Shown piece by piece: positions 6,287 to 7,897 of a stretch of 7,897 bases of DNA. The number at the start of each line of letters is the position of its first letter. Within the stretch, counting starts at the first letter, position 1. The notes beneath the pieces are model-generated. The model made no database searches and was not told the origin of the DNA. It saw only the letters and a program-made list of their open reading frames with translations. The stretch is from Dehalococcoidales bacterium (GTDB lineage Bacteria; Chloroflexota; Dehalococcoidia; Dehalococcoidales; RBG-16-60-22), in the NCBI GenBank assembly GCA_026416775.1, contig JAOAEN010000054.1:1-7897 (forward strand), in the 5' to 3' direction. The translations under genes were made by a program, and so were the position numbers.

Positions 6287-6315
6287 ACAATAATCCGAAA
6301 CAGCGGGACTGTCAA
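6287..6315 (-). promoter_or_regulatory. Sigma-70-type promoter of rnc
   Basis: On the minus strand, TTGACA (6315-6310) is a perfect -35 box and TATTGT (6292-6287) matches four of six -10 bases, with an ideal 17-bp spacer. Transcription would begin near 6280, leaving a leader of about 16 bases that contains the GAGGGG ribosome binding site. Confidence 0.7.
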
Positions 6316-6333
6316 TTCGGGTCAATGGCAGTG

Positions 6334-6362
6334 TTGTCCAGTTTTTCTCTTCATGCTATAAT
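6334..6362 (+). promoter_or_regulatory. Promoter of tRNA-Gln, possibly also serving the AOR-family gene
   Basis: TTGTCC (6334-6339, four of six -35 bases) is separated by 17 bp from a perfect TATAAT (6357-6362) that is preceded by TGC, making an extended -10 element. Transcription would start near 6369, about six bases before the tRNA. The string ATGCTATAAT is identical to the one in the promoter at 5528-5537. It diverges from the rnc promoter. Confidence 0.75.
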
Positions 6363-6374
6363 TTTAGCTGTTGC

Positions 6375-6448
6375 TGGGGAGTCGTCTAGTGGTAGGACAG
6401 CGGACTCTGGATCCGTATGCGAAGGTTCGAATCCTTCCTCCCCAGCCA
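6375..6448 (+). tRNA. tRNA-Gln, anticodon CUG
   Basis: A complete cloverleaf of 74 bases with encoded CCA (6446-6448). The acceptor stem TGGGGAG pairs with CTCCCCA (6438-6444), and the discriminator is G6445. The D stem is GTC/GAC (6384-6386 with 6396-6398). The anticodon stem GCGGA/TCCGT (one G-T pair) holds the loop CTCTGGA, giving anticodon CTG at 6407-6409, which reads the glutamine codon CAG. The T arm is GAAGG-TTCGAAT-CCTTC. A weak first pair (T1-A72) and G73 are usual for bacterial glutamine tRNAs. The encoded CCA argues for a bacterial gene. Confidence 0.97.
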
Positions 6449-6503
6449 TTGTTTTCCAACCCTCTCAGGACAGCCCCGGGTTCTGCCGATTTGTGAAAGA
6501 TAG

Positions 6504-6524
6504 TTTCTCTGGCGGAGAAAGGAG
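6504..6524 (+). promoter_or_regulatory. Hairpin beside the ribosome binding site of the AOR-family gene
   Basis: TTTCTC (6504-6509) pairs with GAGAAA (6515-6520) around a five-base loop. The 3' arm ends at the first base of AGGAG (6520-6524), the binding site for ATG 6529. The stem has no U-run, so it is not a terminator. It may affect translation initiation, but a 6-bp stem of this kind can also arise by chance. Confidence 0.3.
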
Positions 6525-6528
6525 AGTT

Positions 6529-7897
6529 ATGGCTGGCGGCTACATGGCAAAGCTCCTTAATGTCAACCTCACCACGGGTAAGATAGAGGAAGAGATTCCC
6601 GAGGAAAGGCTCTACCGTGATTTCATCGGCGGCTACGGCGTCGGTGCCAGGCTCCTTTACCTGCGCCAGAAGGGCGGGGTCGATGCGCTCGGTGCAGAAA
6701 ACACCCTCGGCATCATGACCGGCCCGCTCACGGGAACACCGGTGCCCCTGGGGTGCCGGTTTGTTGTCTTTGCCAAGTCCCCGCTTACCGGGGGGTGGGG
6801 TGATGCCAACTGCGGAAGCGAGTTTGGCCCTTACCTGAAGTTCGCCGGCTATGACGGGGTGTTTTTCACGGGGATTGCGCCCGGGCCAGTATACCTGCTC
6901 ATTGACCACGGCAGGGCTGTTCTCAGGGATGCCTCACGTCTCTGGGGCAGGGGCACGCTTGAGACCGAGGATGCTCTGAAGGCCGAGCACGGTGCTGATG
7001 CCAGGGTCATCTGCATTGGCCCCGCGGGCGAAAAGCTTTCCCTCATTGCTGCCATCATCACCAATAAGGGCTCGGCAGCCGGACGTTCGGGGCTGGGGGC
7101 GGTGATGGGCTCAAAAAAGCTCAAGGCGGTTGCCGTCAGGGGTGGCATGCGGGTACCCGTCGCCGATGCCGCGCTGCTCAAGGAACTGCGTACAAAATAC
7201 CTCAGGCAGCTCGGCGGTCATACCGAATGGCTGGGCAAATACGGCACCTCTTACGTTACGCAGAGCTCGGTGGAAAGCGGCGATTCCCCGGTGAAAAACT
7301 GGGGGGGCGTGGCCATCGCTGACTTCCCCGATGCCAGAAGGATCGGTTACGAAGAGGTCGACAGGCGCAGGGCAAAGAAGGTCGCCTGCTACCGCTGCCC
7401 ACTGGGCTGTGAAGCCCACATGAAGAAGGGCAGCGGCGAATACAGCTATTCTGAAGGCGTGCACCGCCCGGAATACGAGACCATCGTCATGCTCGGCTCA
7501 AACTGCCTTAACGACAATATTGATTCAATTATCATGGCAAACGACATCTGTAACCGCTACGGCATTGACACGATTTCCGCCGGGGCGGTTATGGCATTCA
7601 CGATGGAATGCTACGAAAAGGGGCTGATTACAAAACAGGACACCGACGGGCTTGAGATGAGATGGGGTAACCACCGTGCCCTCGTTGCCATGCTCCAGAA
7701 GCTCTGCCGGCGCGAGGGCTTCGGGGACATGATCGCGGATGGCGTGCGTCTTGCCGCCCAGAGGCTCGGTAAGGGGGCGGAGAAATACGCCATCCATATC
7801 CAGGGGCAGGAAGTACCCGGACATAACCCCATAGGTGCCTACCACTGGGTTGCCACCTATATCGCCAATGCCACCCCGGCACGACACCCCCAGGGCT
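6529..7897 (+). CDS. Aldehyde ferredoxin oxidoreductase family protein, 3' end outside the window
   Basis: This frame is open from ATG 6529 to the right edge, giving 456 residues of a family usually about 600 long. AOR enzymes oxidise aldehydes or related substrates with a tungsten (sometimes molybdenum) bis-pterin and one 4Fe-4S cluster, passing electrons to ferredoxin. The N-terminal phrase KLLNVNLTTGKI, GPLTGTPVP, the pterin-domain segment GRSGLGAVMGSKKLKAV (185-201), and the cluster motif CYRCPLGC (Cys287, Cys290, Cys294, pattern CX2CX3C) are all present. The cysteine positions nearly match Pyrococcus furiosus AOR. The fourth cluster cysteine is beyond the edge. TPARHPQG near the end differs from the RGACH-type segment of classical AOR and points to a subfamily with unknown substrate. 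AGGAG at 6520-6524 supports the start. No frameshift was seen on translation. Confidence 0.93.
   Translation, partial: MAGGYMAKLLNVNLTTGKIEEEIPEERLYRDFIGGYGVGARLLYLRQKGGVDALGAENTLGIMTGPLTGTPVPLGCRFVVFAKSPLTGGWGDANCGSEFGPYLKFAGYDGVFFTGIAPGPVYLLIDHGRAVLRDASRLWGRGTLETEDALKAEHGADARVICIGPAGEKLSLIAAIITNKGSAAGRSGLGAVMGSKKLKAVAVRGGMRVPVADAALLKELRTKYLRQLGGHTEWLGKYGTSYVTQSSVESGDSPVKNWGGVAIADFPDARRIGYEEVDRRRAKKVACYRCPLGCEAHMKKGSGEYSYSEGVHRPEYETIVMLGSNCLNDNIDSIIMANDICNRYGIDTISAGAVMAFTMECYEKGLITKQDTDGLEMRWGNHRALVAMLQKLCRREGFGDMIADGVRLAAQRLGKGAEKYAIHIQGQEVPGHNPIGAYHWVATYIANATPARHPQG

Noticed and set aside
6375..6448. tRNA-Gln 3' end as an integration site for a mobile element
   Set aside because: No integrase, direct repeat of the tRNA 3' end or change of gene style is seen downstream within the window.
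6364..6909. Minus-strand ORF of 181 codons
   Set aside because: It is antisense to the complete tRNA-Gln gene and to the conserved AOR N-terminal domain, so it is a shadow of those features.
1..7897. CRISPR array, insertion sequence or defence system
   Set aside because: No regularly spaced repeats, transposase, integrase or nuclease cassette is visible. The genes are ordinary metabolic and RNA-processing genes.

Overview
The window is about 7.9 kb of fairly GC-rich bacterial DNA. Bacterial features include Shine-Dalgarno sites before most genes, sigma-70-type promoter boxes, an RNase III gene and a tRNA gene with encoded CCA. The gene content (complex molybdopterin genes, a tungsten-type aldehyde ferredoxin oxidoreductase relative, a DUF362 protein) suggests an anaerobe. 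The protein style and a small lysine-rich ORF beside rnc make me lean to Chloroflexota, possibly Dehalococcoidia-like. That placement is inference and was not tested by any search.

Layout. (1) 1-1246, plus strand: the C-terminal part of a leucyl aminopeptidase (M17, cut by the left edge), followed after 22 bp by a UlaG-like metallo-beta-lactamase-fold hydrolase. (2) 1247-1754: about 500 bp without a credible gene, holding a run of GC-rich hairpins, a strong rho-independent terminator at 1533-1554, a 9-bp inverted repeat with arms at 1565 and 1630, and a probable extended -10 promoter before mobA. (3) 1755-5012, plus strand: a tight operon of mobA, moeA, mobB (with a C-terminal extension) and a DUF362-like gene. 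Starts and stops overlap or lie within 15 bp. (4) 5028-6264, minus strand: rnc, then an unlisted 49-codon lysine-rich ORF, then acyP. This group converges on the DUF362 gene. (5) 6265-6374: a compact divergent promoter region with a good sigma-70 promoter for rnc and a separate extended -10 promoter for tRNA-Gln. (6) 6375-6448: tRNA-Gln(CUG). (7) 6529 to the right edge: the first 456 codons of an aldehyde ferredoxin oxidoreductase (AOR) family protein.

How the genes fit together. MoeA inserts the metal into molybdopterin, MobA attaches GMP, and MobB is an accessory GTP-binding protein. Together they finish the pterin cofactor for molybdenum or tungsten enzymes. The AOR-family protein 1.5 kb downstream belongs to the W/Mo pterin enzymes, but known AORs use a cofactor without nucleotide. 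MobA therefore probably serves other enzymes encoded elsewhere. The DUF362 gene is translationally coupled to mobB and is the part of the operon with no established role.

I found no clear evidence of a wholly new system. The points most worth following are the coupled DUF362 gene, the glycine at a metal-ligand position in RNase III, the structured intergenic region, the small lysine-rich ORF, and the lack of a terminator between tRNA-Gln and the AOR gene.
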